Shown here one piece after another: positions 8,947-17,694 of a DNA stretch of 32,112 bases (within the stretch, counting starts at the first letter, position 1; the number at the start of each line of letters is the position of its first letter). The notes beneath the pieces are model-generated. The model was given only the letters and a program-made list of their open reading frames with translations. It did no database searches and was not told the DNA's origin. The position numbers and the translations under genes are program-made. Where the stretch lies: the NCBI GenBank assembly GCA_009746045.1, contig RPFO01002327.1:1-32112 (forward strand), given 5' to 3'. The stretch comes from Mesostigma viride. Taxonomy: Eukaryota; Streptophyta; Mesostigmatophyceae; Mesostigmatales; Mesostigmataceae.

Positions 8947-10581
8947 GTGAGGGTGGTGTGTGAGCTGGGTATCAGGTACACGCCGACTAACGCCCTGGCA
9001 TCTTGTGTGTGGGCTGTGCAGGGGGACGCCGCGGAGGCGCTTCCCAGGGGCCAGATTTCCGTCGGCGCCGTGGAGGCTGCAGACGCAGGATTCCGGGAAG
9101 CAGATGGGGAGTCCAGCGAGGGAGATCTGGTCGACATGGATATACCCGACGATCCTGAGGTCCCAGAACCGGAAGTGGGGGCGAGGACGCAGATAGCTCG
9201 TGGAGAGCCTGCGGCCCGAAAGGGTGCAGCGGGGGCCGAGGGCTCGAGAGATGAGAGTGGACAGACGGGGCCCTCATCTGGGCGCGAGCGCCGGCAAGAA
9301 ACATCGTCAAGGCCCGGAGCACCGGACACGCGTACGTTACAGCTGGTGAAGGAGCTGAACGAGGAGACGTTCAATCCCCGGGTGTTCTTGCGTGACTATG
9401 GTCGGGAGGGGGAAGCCCTGTTGGAACGACGACGTCGTCGCCGTAATCAGATGCCGTCGGAACTCCGCGCTGACTCCATTATGGCGCGGGTCGGCCCTGT
9501 GCAGATGGAGACTTTCAGAGGGTTCGTGCGGCGCAACGCGAGGTTTCGGATCGAGACCCGCACCGCTGCGCGCAACGGCGTGGTGGTCGGGACCGACTGG
9601 GAAACACATGAGCGGGAGTGCTCCTGTCACGCGTGCATGAACACGCTGGAAGCGGGTCTGGCATTCCCACGGCTCCTTCTCCTCCTACTCCCACCCCTGG
9701 TGCGGAAGCTGCTGGAACGCCATTTTCCTCGGTATCTTCCGCCGGAGGGGGCGCTACGGGGTGAAAAATGTCTGCGTGAGGGGCAGTATTCGTTACGGCA
9801 GGCCCTGGATCGCATCGTGGCCATGGATGATGAGGACCAGGACGATGGGAGTGAGGAGTATGACTCTGATTCCGACGACCTTCCTCCACGCCCTCATTCT
9901 CGTGCCCCTCCGCGGGATCCGCCCTCTCGGGGCTCCCAGGAGAGCGGCGCGAGAAACCGTCCTGTGCCTCGTTATGAGGCGCCACCGCCGGCAACGGGCT
10001 GGGGGCGACCTCCAGGGCGCGAGGCGCGGAGTCTTCCGAGGGCTACCGGATGGGGCGGAGGCAGTCAAACCGCCCCTCGACGTGCTCCGGAGTGGCCGGC
10101 ACGTCGTCGCTCGCCATCCCCGCCCTCCCGCTCGTGTTCCCGCTCAGACTCCGGGACCGAGGTACGCCCCGCTCGCCAAGCGTCACCACCCTCTCGTCGG
10201 CTTGAGGATCGGCAATGGGCGCGCACGTGGGGGTCCGCGGTGGAGCTGGAGCGGGAGCGAGAGAGTCGGCGACGGCGAACGGAGGAGACCGCGGTGGCTA
10301 GGGCAGAACGGCCGGCTAGAGAGGAGCCGTTTGATGAGGTTCCCTCTGGCACCCCGATCGATGGGGGCCAAGAAGAGCCCACCTTCCATGTCTCCCTGGA
10401 GCCTCGGTCCCAAGCGGAAGAGGTTCCACCGGAGCCTAACTTCTTGGTCTCCCTAGAGCCACGTCCCCGGCCTGCCCAGGCCGGGTCGTCGATGTCACGT
10501 CCTGCGGAGGGACCCAGCAGACCCACCACCTCGGATCGACGCTCGCACCTTCCCGCGGAGCCTGGGACCGCGCTTACCTAA
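8947..10581 (+). CDS. Unrecognised ORF downstream of integrase
   Basis: An open frame of about 540 codons follows integrase in the same frame after a short gap. The first in-frame ATG is at about 9136 (MDIPDDPEVPEPE); upstream codons can be read from a GTG. The middle part looks like a folded domain: RTLQLVKELNEETFNPRVFL, an arginine run, then ECSCHACMNTLEAG. A hydrophobic stretch, FPRLLLLLLPPLVRKLL, follows and could be a membrane segment or a leucine-rich helix. An acidic tract (DDEDQDDGSEEYDSDSDD) and a long proline/arginine/serine-rich tail with two repeats of VSLEPR come next. Extra ORFs after integrase occur in some gypsy elements, but I see no envelope features I could defend. The end lies 29 bp before the giant-transposon terminus, so the C-terminus may be truncated. 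Confidence 0.6.
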   Translation: MRVVCELGIRYTPTNALASCVWAVQGDAAEALPRGQISVGAVEAADAGFREADGESSEGDLVDMDIPDDPEVPEPEVGARTQIARGEPAARKGAAGAEGSRDESGQTGPSSGRERRQETSSRPGAPDTRTLQLVKELNEETFNPRVFLRDYGREGEALLERRRRRRNQMPSELRADSIMARVGPVQMETFRGFVRRNARFRIETRTAARNGVVVGTDWETHERECSCHACMNTLEAGLAFPRLLLLLLPPLVRKLLERHFPRYLPPEGALRGEKCLREGQYSLRQALDRIVAMDDEDQDDGSEEYDSDSDDLPPRPHSRAPPRDPPSRGSQESGARNRPVPRYEAPPPATGWGRPPGREARSLPRATGWGGGSQTAPRRAPEWPARRRSPSPPSRSCSRSDSGTEVRPARQASPPSRRLEDRQWARTWGSAVELERERESRRRRTEETAVARAERPAREEPFDEVPSGTPIDGGQEEPTFHVSLEPRSQAEEVPPEPNFLVSLEPRPRPAQAGSSMSRPAEGPSRPTTSDRRSHLPAEPGTALT

Positions 10582-10609
10582 CGTACGGATGGCCGCGGAA
10601 GGTCCCAAC

Positions 10610-10673
10610 GGGTGGTCCCACGCGGAATGGGGTAGATTTTTGCAAGAAAAAAACGCTAATTTCAATCGTCCGA
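10610..10673 (+). repeat. Left terminal inverted repeat of the giant transposon
   Basis: It starts GGGTGGTCCC and ends TTTCAATCGTCCGA. It matches the reverse complement of 31,513-31,585 apart from a 9-bp gap and a few substitutions. Confidence 0.85.
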
Positions 10674-11057
10674 AAACCGGACATTGCGCCGAAATTCTTG
10701 CCGAAAATTTGGCAGCCGAGCGAATTTTTCGCCCGACGGACTTTGCGCCGAAATTTTGTGTCTGCCGTGCTTCGAACTCAACCGACTCCTGCTGTTGCGT
10801 GCACTTTGTCCGATGCCTGCAGGCCACGCACGAATTTTGCGACCGAAATATGACGACTAGACAAGTTTATCGACGACCTACATCGATCTATTGCCACTTT
10901 TGAAGTCCTTGGCTTGCTAGCAGCTATTGATTATCAATGCCGGGAACAAAATTGCCGAAAGTTTTTATTGAATCAGTACATATATGTGCACATGTCCGTA
11001 ATTTTATCATTCGCAATTTTGACATTGTCGGAGTATTTGACAACTTAGGCATTGCGC
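10674..11057. other. Left subterminal non-coding region
   Basis: GC-poor sequence with repeated short words: TTGCGCCGAAATT occurs near 10,685 and again near 10,742, and related CGAAAATTTGGC/CGAATTTTTCGC words lie between. Similar words (CGCGCGAATTTGGCG) lie just inside the right end. Such subterminal repeats are typical transposase-binding sites in large DNA transposons. No gene was recognised here. Confidence 0.45.
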
Positions 11058-11697
11058 CTAGAAAAAGGTGCCCCATCCGTCGATGTCAAAATCGCCGAAG
11101 GAGTACACTCCCTGGTACTGGTCTCCCCTGTAGTTGGGAGGCTCGCCTGTATACATTTTGGTGTTCCACTTGGCCCCGCCGTTCTCCGCAGCAGCCAGGA
11201 ACTCCTGCTGGGCCTCGGCCCTCAGGCGCATCATTGATACATTGGGAGAGCCCGGAATTTCCGTGCTCTCCACCACCACTCTCGCCTGATTGTCAGGCAC
11301 GCATTGGTAAGCAGGGTTCAAATCTGAATCGGGTGGCACCAGATCGATCATGCCATTGCCGAACGCAATGACACCTGCACCCCACTGTGCAGAAGGTCCG
11401 AGCAACTCTACATCAATTCTGATGTTTGCAGCGTGCTCATTTTTGTCGACCATCACATAGGTATGCTGAGAACCGAAAATATTGCTCTGCTCCATTTGTG
11501 ACAGTGTTAAATTTCGGCAAGGTTGGCTGCTTGCAATCGACAGGAAATTGGTGACCCCGACAGCCAGACGCGCAAGGGTTATAACTGCAGGTAGAACCCA
11601 AAATTTGTCGATAAGGAGTAATGGAAGGGCACGACCACCAGTCACTAGTATTCGCTTCACCGGACACCTTTTTCAGCTTCCGGATAAAATTCAGCAA
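11058..11697 (-). CDS. Hypothetical cysteine-containing protein (two overlapping frames)
   Basis: On the minus strand the frame ending at 11,058 encodes a protein-like sequence with QPCRNLTLSQMEQSNIFGSQ, VELLGPSAQWGAGVIAFGNG and a terminal YSFGDFDIDGWGTFF. Upstream, better coding appears in a second frame (11,437-11,697), with SDWWSCPSITPYRQILGSTC then YNPCASGCRGHQFPVDC. The two would join through a single-base change or a short intron near 11,520-11,540. I do not recognise the family. The even spacing of cysteines suggests a disulfide-rich or zinc-binding N-terminal part. It lies inside the giant element, downstream of the transposase in the same orientation, and could be a small cargo gene or its remnant. 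Confidence 0.4.
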
Positions 11698-11815
11698 GAG
11701 CAGCGGCGATTAGATACTAAATATTGCGTTATTGGTTCGTACCGTACCCAGACAAAAATTGTACTAGTGACGCAATTGTACTAGGCGGAATGACAACTGC
11801 GCCCGGCAAATAAGT

Positions 11816-12029
11816 ATTTATTGCTCCAACCCCACACCTAACTTGTTCCGGAGCTGTTCGAAGCGAAGAGCAATGGAGGGATCGGACCCGAGCCAGATTT
11901 GAGTGCGGAACATGATGGCTGGCCTACCTCACTCCGAACATTAAGGTGGACCCGGGTTCGAATCCTGTCAGTGCTATTCGCTTCGAACAGTTCCGGAACG
12001 ATTTTTTTTGTGGGGGTGGAGCAATAAAT
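11816..12029. mobile_element. 214-bp foldback (MITE-like) element
   Basis: The left arm, ATTTATTGCTCCA...TTCCGGAGCTGTTCGAAGCG, is complementary to the right arm, CGCTTCGAACAGTTCCGGAA...TGGAGCAATAAAT. Each arm is about 50 bp with small gaps. The loop of about 110 bp contains GGGTTCGAATCC, an exact RNA polymerase III B-box type word, with TGGCTGGCC about 45 bp upstream. No acceptor stem can be paired, so it is not a tRNA gene. It may be a hairpin element that captured part of one. Confidence 0.65.
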
Positions 12030-12283
12030 TCTCGACATGCAGAAACAAATGTCGAATAGATTGTGCAAAAAAATATCGAAATCCTTATCATTATTTAAAT
12101 ATACAGCATAAAATTATGTTGCAGTAAAAAATAACTGTTAATTGAAGGCCGCAAAAAATTATCAACTACCCTTAAACTTGACCTCAGAAAGATCTCGAAA
12201 AATATATACAATATATGCGGCCACCTTTTTACACCCTACTGAAGCCCCACTCTAAAGATATAATACGAGCCGAAACTAGGGCG
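12030..12283. other. AT-rich spacer downstream of the transposase gene
   Basis: No coding seen. A/T runs dominate. This is probably the 3' flank of the leftward transposase gene. Confidence 0.4.
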
Positions 12284-12305
12284 TCGTCTACCCGCAGCGA
12301 GACCC
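12284..12305 (-). repeat. 22-bp palindrome family member, 3' of the transposase stop
   Basis: On the minus strand it reads GGGTCTCGCTGCGGGTAGAC..., an arm-variant copy. It lies 12 bp beyond the transposase stop codon, so in its likely 3' UTR. Confidence 0.75.
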
Positions 12306-12316
12306 CAATTTCTTGT

Positions 12317-13063
12317 TTAAGTCGGTGCCGGCCCCTCCGGGGCTTCATCCTTGATCACCAGCGCAGTAAGCCACTTGTCGAGCTCCTTGCTCATCCTGAT
12401 GTCGGCACACATTCCGTCGCTGCGCACGCGTGCTTCTAGCCGGAGAGCCGGAGCGACGCAGAGATAGCAATTCACAAGCTCGGGCTGGCGTGACGGTGGC
12501 CAATCCTCAACGTTGAGCGTGAAATGCAGGGGGTCATGCTTATCCCGCTTCCAAATCCGAACGGGAAGAATGCCGTTCCCGGCGAGGAACAGCTCCTTCT
12601 CCCGTCCGTTCCGGCCCTCGACCCACCTCTCGAAGTTCTCGTCTAACACGATCGGCCCGGCTTCGCTTACAACCTCAGCCAACCAGAACGGGTGGATGGG
12701 ATCGTGATCCGTGTCCTTGTCCGATGGAACTGCCACATAGTCGTGGAGTCTCATCTGCCGGCCCATCGCCTCCCGCTTGTCCTTCAGCTGCTCCCCCCGC
12801 GTCACCATGCGAACCGGAGGGTTGGGCTGGCTCGGTGGCAGCAAACGGACAGTTTTCATCGAGCTTCCTGCATCATTGAACTCGATGATAAACGACCACT
12901 CGCTTAGACATCCCTCAAACCGCCCAGCCAAACAGGGCGGACAGTAGCAGGAATAGCGCCTAATCATCAAAAGGCCAGGGTCGGACTTGTCCAGTCGCCA
13001 CCAATGCGCCTTCTTGATGCCAGGCACCTCCTCCACCTCCGCGCGTCGGCCGGACTCGACGTC
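12317..13063 (-). CDS. Transposase exon 4 (C-terminal zinc-binding region)
   Basis: Encodes residues 793-1040 to TAA. GIKKAHWWRLDKSDPGLLM precedes CYCPPCLAGRFEGC (C831, C833, C836, C844). The rest has DYVAVPSDKDTDHDPIHPFW and ELVNCYLCVAPALRLEARV. Tryptophan- and acid-rich sequence around HPFWLAEVV resembles a small beta-barrel reader (BAH/Tudor-like), but that is a guess. Confidence 0.75.
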   Translation of the reverse strand, partial: DVESGRRAEVEEVPGIKKAHWWRLDKSDPGLLMIRRYSCYCPPCLAGRFEGCLSEWSFIIEFNDAGSSMKTVRLLPPSQPNPPVRMVTRGEQLKDKREAMGRQMRLHDYVAVPSDKDTDHDPIHPFWLAEVVSEAGPIVLDENFERWVEGRNGREKELFLAGNGILPVRIWKRDKHDPLHFTLNVEDWPPSRQPELVNCYLCVAPALRLEARVRSDGMCADIRMSKELDKWLTALVIKDEAPEGPAPT

Positions 13064-16000
13064 CTGTCATCAAATAGTTAGGGCAAAAAGAATACCGTTC
13101 AAGTTAGCAAAATTGACCAAAAATCAATAAAACAGGGTATAGCTGCAGAGAGACCCCTTACAAAAAAAAAAAACAACGATCAAAATTCGACACAGGGTAT
13201 AGCTGCAGAGAGACCCCATTCGAATCATAATAACAACGTACGACAAGATATTAAGTGATCGAAATTCGACACAGGGTATAGCTGCAGAGAGACCCCATTC
13301 GAATCATAATAACAACGTACGACAAGATATCAAGTGATCGAAATTCGACACAGGGTATAGCTGCAGAGAGACCCCTTCATACCGATAGAACAAGCGAAAT
13401 TTCATACCTAAAAGAAAAGCAACCCATTGACAGTATATAGGGTCTCTCTGCAGAGATACCTTTATTGGGTTTGAATTTTTATAGAACAGCGGCAGTTGAC
13501 GTCTTAAAACCTGAAATAACACACAATTCCGTACCGGGGGTAAAAGGAAGAAGTGGCGAGTGACGTTCTCGGCCCGCGCGCGGGCCGACTCCCTGCTCGA
13601 TGTCTTGCCGCCCTGCCAGTTCTGGTTCAAGTAGGCGACTAGCTGGTGGGTCTCAAGTATGTGCTGGTTTTCGGGAATCCTCTGCATTTCCCTCAAGACG
13701 CACTTGCACTTCGCTCCTTGACCATCCACCTCCCCCTTCCCATGCTGCTCCCCCATGTAGTGGAACTCAAAGGCCTGCAGGTCGGGATCCCCCATGAGCA
13801 GACCGTTAATCTGGTTAATCACGTACCTGGACTTAAACTGCACCGCGCAGTTGTCCGAGCACATGTACAGGTTTCGCACCTCTACCCCTACTTCTACCCG
13901 CAGGGTTTCCAGAATCTTGCGAAGAGCGTATACGAGTGCGCGCTCGCCCCGCTTGATACTGGAATCCCCCAGGAAAAAGAAGACGCGCTTTTCCAGCTCG
14001 CCGTTGAGCCGATAACGCACGATCATGGGCATCAGGATGTGGCTGCGCTTGTGGAAGTACTGCGACTGCAGTTGGACGTAGCTGCTGTTCTCGTAGTTCT
14101 CGGCCCAGTCGCCGTGCACGAGCACGTCCCCCTCTCTCAGATTCTTCTCCCGATCCTTGATTGTATCCGCCTGCGACCAGGCCGTAAAGCAGTGCACGGT
14201 GAACTTGTCCCACATCTTAAGAATCTCGTCCCGCAGCTCAGCTGGGGTGGACCTCATTTGGACTTGCTCGGGCCGCTTCACCTTCTTCGCCGCCCTGCCA
14301 TCGGTCTCGCCCTGTTTCGCAAAGGTCCGCAGACAGTTTCGATTTGCAATAAAATCGCATTTCGATAAGATAACTGCAACTCACAAAGGGTCTCGCTGCA
14401 GCTATAGGTCACAAAAAAAAAAGTCAACAACATATTAACGGAGAAATAAAATCGAAACCAACTCACATTCACCCGTCGGGTCACAGTCTGCTCCACCATC
14501 TCGAACTTGAACCAATTCAGAATCTCCGTGGAATTCTTGTCCCGATCACACTGCACCCAGTTATTATGGATGCCGCATGATTCCTCAGGACAGAACCCCT
14601 CCACACACGCCATCTTCAGTATGCGGTGAACCCTCTCCGTCCTCGGCACCCCATCTTCGTCCTCCACCAGCCTCTCAGAAATGTCGAGGTCTTCCAGGTC
14701 CCGTCCCCGCCATTCATCTTCCCCCTCCCCCTCTTCCATCCCCCCGCCCATTCCGCCCCCTTCACGCAGCCCGTTATCCCTGCCGTCAGTCTCGGCGGAC
14801 ACCGGGCAGTGAAAGTGCTTGATCCAGTCCGTCGAGTGAATGGCTTTCCACATTCCGCAAGTACCGTCCGGCTCTCTGTACTTGGAGCATCCCGCACACT
14901 CCGCGCCACACTTGCAGTTCTTGCCGTGGTTCGCATTGGAGTGCTTGGTCCACGCCCCCATGGCCGACTGCATGGTGACGTGCTTCTCACACGCGCACAG
15001 GTTCCTCTCCTTCCACTTGCCCTTGATGCAATCGGGCGCGTATTTGCAGAAGGTCGTGTAGCCCACGTGAATGCCCACGTCCTTATCATACTGGTTACTC
15101 CTTTTGTTCCAGTACGCATGCTTTTCGAGAAAGTGATTGTACATGTCCTCCTTGGAGGTCATGTAATAGCGCGCTCCCTCAACGGCGACGAGCACCCCGT
15201 GATTGCCACGACCCTCCCTGCTGTAAGTGCGCTTGACATCCTTCATCTGGGAGGAGGCGCGCGACTCATCATCGTGCATCCACGCGTCCACTATCGCGTC
15301 AATCACGAATTGCGGCAAAGGGCGCCCCTTGCGAGCCTGCGCGTGTCTGAGGTAGTCCAACTTCTGCTGCCTTCGTATCGCGCGAATTCCGCGAATCTTC
15401 TTGGCGTCCATCCCCGTCAGGTTCTCCAACTCCGCGGCCGAAAACTCCTTCTCCAAGTCGTCACCACAGTAAAGCGTGGACATCAGCACCATCCTGACGT
15501 CTCTGTCTGCGTCGCTTTTGGTCAGACCATCAAAAAAGCCGTTAATCCGAGCCACCCAGAACCTGTTCAGTTCTGCCATCCGCTCCTGATTGTAAAGCTT
15601 TTTCGCCTCCTCATGATACTTCCCGTGACCTAGTTCAGCGGCCCTAGAGTTAAAGCCAGCAATCATCTGGTCGAAAGCCGGCCCCCGCCCCTCGGGTTTT
15701 GTCATCGCCTGAGCCGCTTCAAACGCCTGGTCAGCGAAATATTCCCCAATAACCCTCTTTGATTTCGAGTATTCTCCCGGCCGCTTGACTTCCTTGGCTT
15801 CAGGCTGCGCTGGATTCTGGTTCTCATCTCCGAAAACCCTTTTTGCGCCAGTTGACTGCTTCGTCCCGGTGTTCAACTTAATTGCACTGAATCCTGGACG
15901 ACCGGACGCAAGGGCGAAAACTCCCACCCGTTCGCGTGCTGCATGCCATGACGACCGGCACAACGAAATCCATGCAAATCGAGTATCGTTGGGAAAAGCG

Positions 16001-16391
16001 ACAATTACAGACAAAGTTCGAAAGTGTATCATTTTTTACCACGATTGGGGTCTAGCTGCAGCTAGACCCTTAGAGGGGCTTTTTCCGTTAGACGAAAAGA
16101 TTACCTGATGTGGTGAACTTAGCATACCCCGACCAAGATTGGGGTCTCGCTGCAGCTAGACCCTTCATTGCGGCGTGCGATTGTTAAATCACAGACTTCT
16201 GATTCATTAATTTTATAGCAACCATAAAGAGGGTCTAGCTGCAGCGAGACCCTTGAATTTAAGCTATTGCTTGTGGTTATAAATGGTCTAGCTGCAGAGA
16301 GACCCCAATAAGGACGAAAAGATTTCAGGTTTTCCTCACCTTCGCGGCTCATTCTCTTATTAGTTCTCCCAGAACACTCAGATACCTGCAT
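12317..16391 (-). CDS. DDE/RNase H-like transposase gene, four exons, about 1,040 residues
   Basis: Proposed to cut and join the ends of the giant element. The exon model is 16,391-16,340, 15,938-14,467, 14,311-13,460 and 13,063-12,317. Every junction is GT-AG and the phases match (phase 1, then 0, 0), with no internal stop. Residues 1-508 are largely helical and basic, with a CENP-B-like or DNA-binding feel, ending in a Cys/His cluster (about 315-396: FCKYAPDC, CACEKH, CKCGAECAGC). Residues 509-792 hold motifs VHGDWAENY (D576), MCSDNCAVQFKSRY (D661) and EQHGKGEVDGQGAKCK (E702/D704), read here as the catalytic triad. Residues 793-1040 hold CYCPPCLAGRFEGC. I recall similar D-x-A-E-N-Y, SDN and HGKG motifs in unclassified eukaryotic transposase-like proteins but cannot assign a superfamily. 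All three introns carry copies of the palindrome. Confidence 0.75.
13064..13459 (-). other. Transposase intron 3 with five palindrome copies
   Basis: Acceptor TTGATGACAG. Copies lie at 13,135-13,156, 13,195-13,216, 13,274-13,295, 13,353-13,374 and 13,440-13,461. The first four are carried on a tandem repeat of 60-79 bp that also includes ATTCGACACAGGGTATAG and, in two copies, AATAACAACGTACGACAAGA. Confidence 0.7.
13460..14311 (-). CDS. Transposase exon 3 (catalytic core)
   Basis: 852 bases encoding residues 509-792, starting GETDGRAAKKVKRPEQ and carrying the three acidic motifs named in the gene entry. Its donor, AATAAAG|GTATCT, lies within a palindrome copy at 13,440-13,461, so the end of this exon is less certain than the rest. 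Confidence 0.75.
14312..14466 (-). other. Transposase intron 2 with one palindrome copy
   Basis: 155-bp intron, donor GTGAGT, acceptor CGAAACAG. Palindrome copy at 14,388-14,409. Confidence 0.65.
14467..15938 (-). CDS. Transposase exon 2 (N-terminal and Cys/His region)
   Basis: Open over 1,472 bases. It includes KRVFGDENQNP, VRMVLMSTLYCGDDLEKEF, GRPLPQFVIDAIVDAWM and the cysteine-rich stretch CKYAPDC...FHCPVS. An acidic linker (EEGEGEDEWRGRDLEDLD) precedes CVEGFCPEESCGIHNNW. It ends at AAT|GTGAGT. Confidence 0.8.
15939..16339 (-). other. Transposase intron 1 with four palindrome copies
   Basis: Donor GTGAGG, acceptor CATGCAG. It contains palindromes at 16,048-16,069, 16,142-16,163, 16,231-16,252 and 16,284-16,305, with arm variants pairing CTA, CTC and CTG centres. 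No coding seen. Confidence 0.65.
16340..16391 (-). CDS. Transposase exon 1
   Basis: ATG at 16,391 encodes MQVSECSGRTNKRMSRE and ends at donor GAAG|GTGAGG with one base of the next codon. An AT-rich region lies directly upstream. The start is inferred from the splice-phase fit with exon 2. Confidence 0.6.
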
Positions 16392-16640
16392 GGCGAGAAT
16401 AACAAAAATAACACAGTAGCATTGATAAAATTGTTTATCAGAAAATATATATACTAATTACAGTATATTTTGCAAAAGATTTTATAATATATTGTGAATA
16501 GCATGGTTAAATTCCACATACTTTAATAATATGGTATGTTAAAGTATATAGAATCATTATTTAGTAAATCATTTACAAGAAAAAGTGGTATAGACTATTA
16601 TTATTATATAGTTCGGCAATCTATGATAGTAAGACGTACC
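16392..16640. promoter_or_regulatory. AT-rich region upstream of the transposase start
   Basis: About 250 bp of very AT-rich DNA with perfect small inverted repeats: TGATAAA-ATTG-TTTATCA (about 16,423-16,440) and ATACTTTAA...TTAAAGTAT (16,518-16,547). TATA-like words are frequent. Probably the promoter side of the leftward gene; no specific site can be named. Confidence 0.35.
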
Positions 16641-16673
16641 GGATGTCAGGTTTATCAGCGGCTCCAGGGCTAT

Positions 16674-16695
16674 AGCGTCTCGCTGCAGCGTGATT
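16674..16695. repeat. Degenerate palindrome copy
   Basis: AGCGTCTCGCTGCAGCGTGA keeps the core CTCGCTGCAGCG but has lost the outer arms. Confidence 0.5.
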
Positions 16696-16740
16696 GTTTG
16701 GTGCTATGACTGATTTCAGTAGATGTGCAGAAAAAAATTT

Positions 16741-16825
16741 ATTTCCATGACCACACCAGGAATCGAACCCAGAACCTCATTGTACATTGACGCATGGTAA
16801 CGATGTCAGCCAAACATCCGAATGT
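16741..16825 (-). other. tRNA-derived or polymerase III-like fragment
   Basis: The minus strand has GGGTTCGATTCCTGG, a canonical B-box/T-arm, preceded about 45 bp upstream by TGGCTGACATCG, which partly fits an A-box. The acceptor stem does not pair, so this is not a functional tRNA. It may be a SINE head or tRNA relic. Confidence 0.35.
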
Positions 16826-17087
16826 TCCCAGGTAAATGGGCTGGAGGTCGTCTCTTTTTATACCTGCGGCCACAAGCACGGGTGACGGCATATTGGATGT
16901 CGTCCAATCCGCTAGCTTGGTTCCAAAAGATGGGATCGAGCTTTTGCACCAGCGCCGCGCTTCCAGTTTTCAGTTCCGTGGGGAGGAACGAGGATGCCAC
17001 GTTTCCAATTTTTTCAATACCGTTCAGCCCTGTGACGCCGCGTCCGTTTTGCGAATTGCGACCGTCCCATCGCCCATCGAAAAAGAA

Positions 17088-17107
17088 GCGCAGCCGCAGA
17101 GAGACCC
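17088..17107. repeat. Degenerate palindrome copy
   Basis: GCAGCCGCAGAGAGACCCC keeps only the right arm and a changed centre. Confidence 0.45.
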
Positions 17108-17126
17108 CATAGCTGATACGAGCTGC

Positions 17127-17290
17127 CATATCGTTTCGACGTTTGCATGCTACCTGCTGGATTATAAAATCCTACGTTGATACCTGCCTGGTGCCGGAAG
17201 TTTACAAGGAAATCGGTCTGCTTTCGCCGCACAACGAAAAAAAGGTGAGCTTTTGCCGCATCCTGGATGGTAGGCTGACTAAAATTGTTC
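17127..17290 (+). repeat. Direct repeat, copy 1 (coding-like)
   Basis: About 160 bp that recur at 17,695-17,852. Shared blocks include ATATCGTTTCGACGTTTGCA, TGCTACCTGC and GGATGGTAGGCTGACTAAAA. One frame reads SFRRLHATCWIIKSYVDTCL through to EKK at a donor-like AAAG|GTGAGC. It could be an exon of an unrecognised gene duplicated together with its intron edge. Confidence 0.6.
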
Positions 17291-17694
17291 TATCAAAAAC
17301 GGCAACTAAACAGCGCATGCACGCCGACGACACAGTTAGCCAGCTGGGCGAAGACATGTCCTTGCTGCCATCGCAAGAAACTCTATGTTGCAGCAAGAGT
17401 GATAAAAATGTCTGGCTTCCTTCTTTTCGTTGCTAGCTAAACCCTGCAGACATCTCGGTAGAGTCAGCTAAGCCGATCCTAATCCACATCTGGCATCCAT
17501 CCCTTTAGTCTAGTTGCCATGGAGCGTTTCTTGGTCTCGCACATGTCGATCATGGTGGTGCTAGGCTTTCACTTGGGTCACCCTTTCCATGTTTGCTATG
17601 CCTTTGGTCTGGTTAGGTTATAGGTGTAGATGTGCACATACTGCATTTGCTGCGTTTCTAATCGGTGCTCCTGTTTGATGCTTTTTTTCCCCTT
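17291..17694. other. Spacer between the direct repeats
   Basis: No confident gene, RNA or repeat seen. A short open frame continues from copy 1 to about 17,436 without recognisable motifs. Confidence 0.3.

Larger units (their letters stand above)
1..10581 (+). mobile_element. Ty3/gypsy (chromovirus-type) LTR retroelement, internal region
   Basis: The order gag, protease, reverse transcriptase, RNase H, integrase, chromodomain-like tail is the Ty3/gypsy order. The window opens inside the element, so the 5' LTR and primer-binding site are not visible. I see no polypurine tract or 3' LTR before the giant transposon starts at 10,610. The element is interrupted between protease and RT by 2.6 kb of younger DNA (2851-5491). 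An additional ORF follows integrase. Coding is GC-rich and the catalytic motifs of protease, RT, RNase H and integrase are all present, so the copy is not very old. It cannot be functional as it stands because of the insertion and the frame breaks. Confidence 0.9.

Noticed and set aside
8947-10581. Envelope gene of an errantivirus-like element
   Set aside because: A single leucine-rich stretch is not enough: there is no signal peptide, cleavage site or paired ectodomain cysteines.
14626-15633. 335-codon plus-strand frame opposite transposase exon 2
   Set aside because: The minus strand has spliced, phase-matched coding with motifs; the plus frame has none.
16741-16825. Functional tRNA gene on the minus strand
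   Set aside because: The T-arm/B-box is good but no acceptor stem or anticodon arm can be paired.
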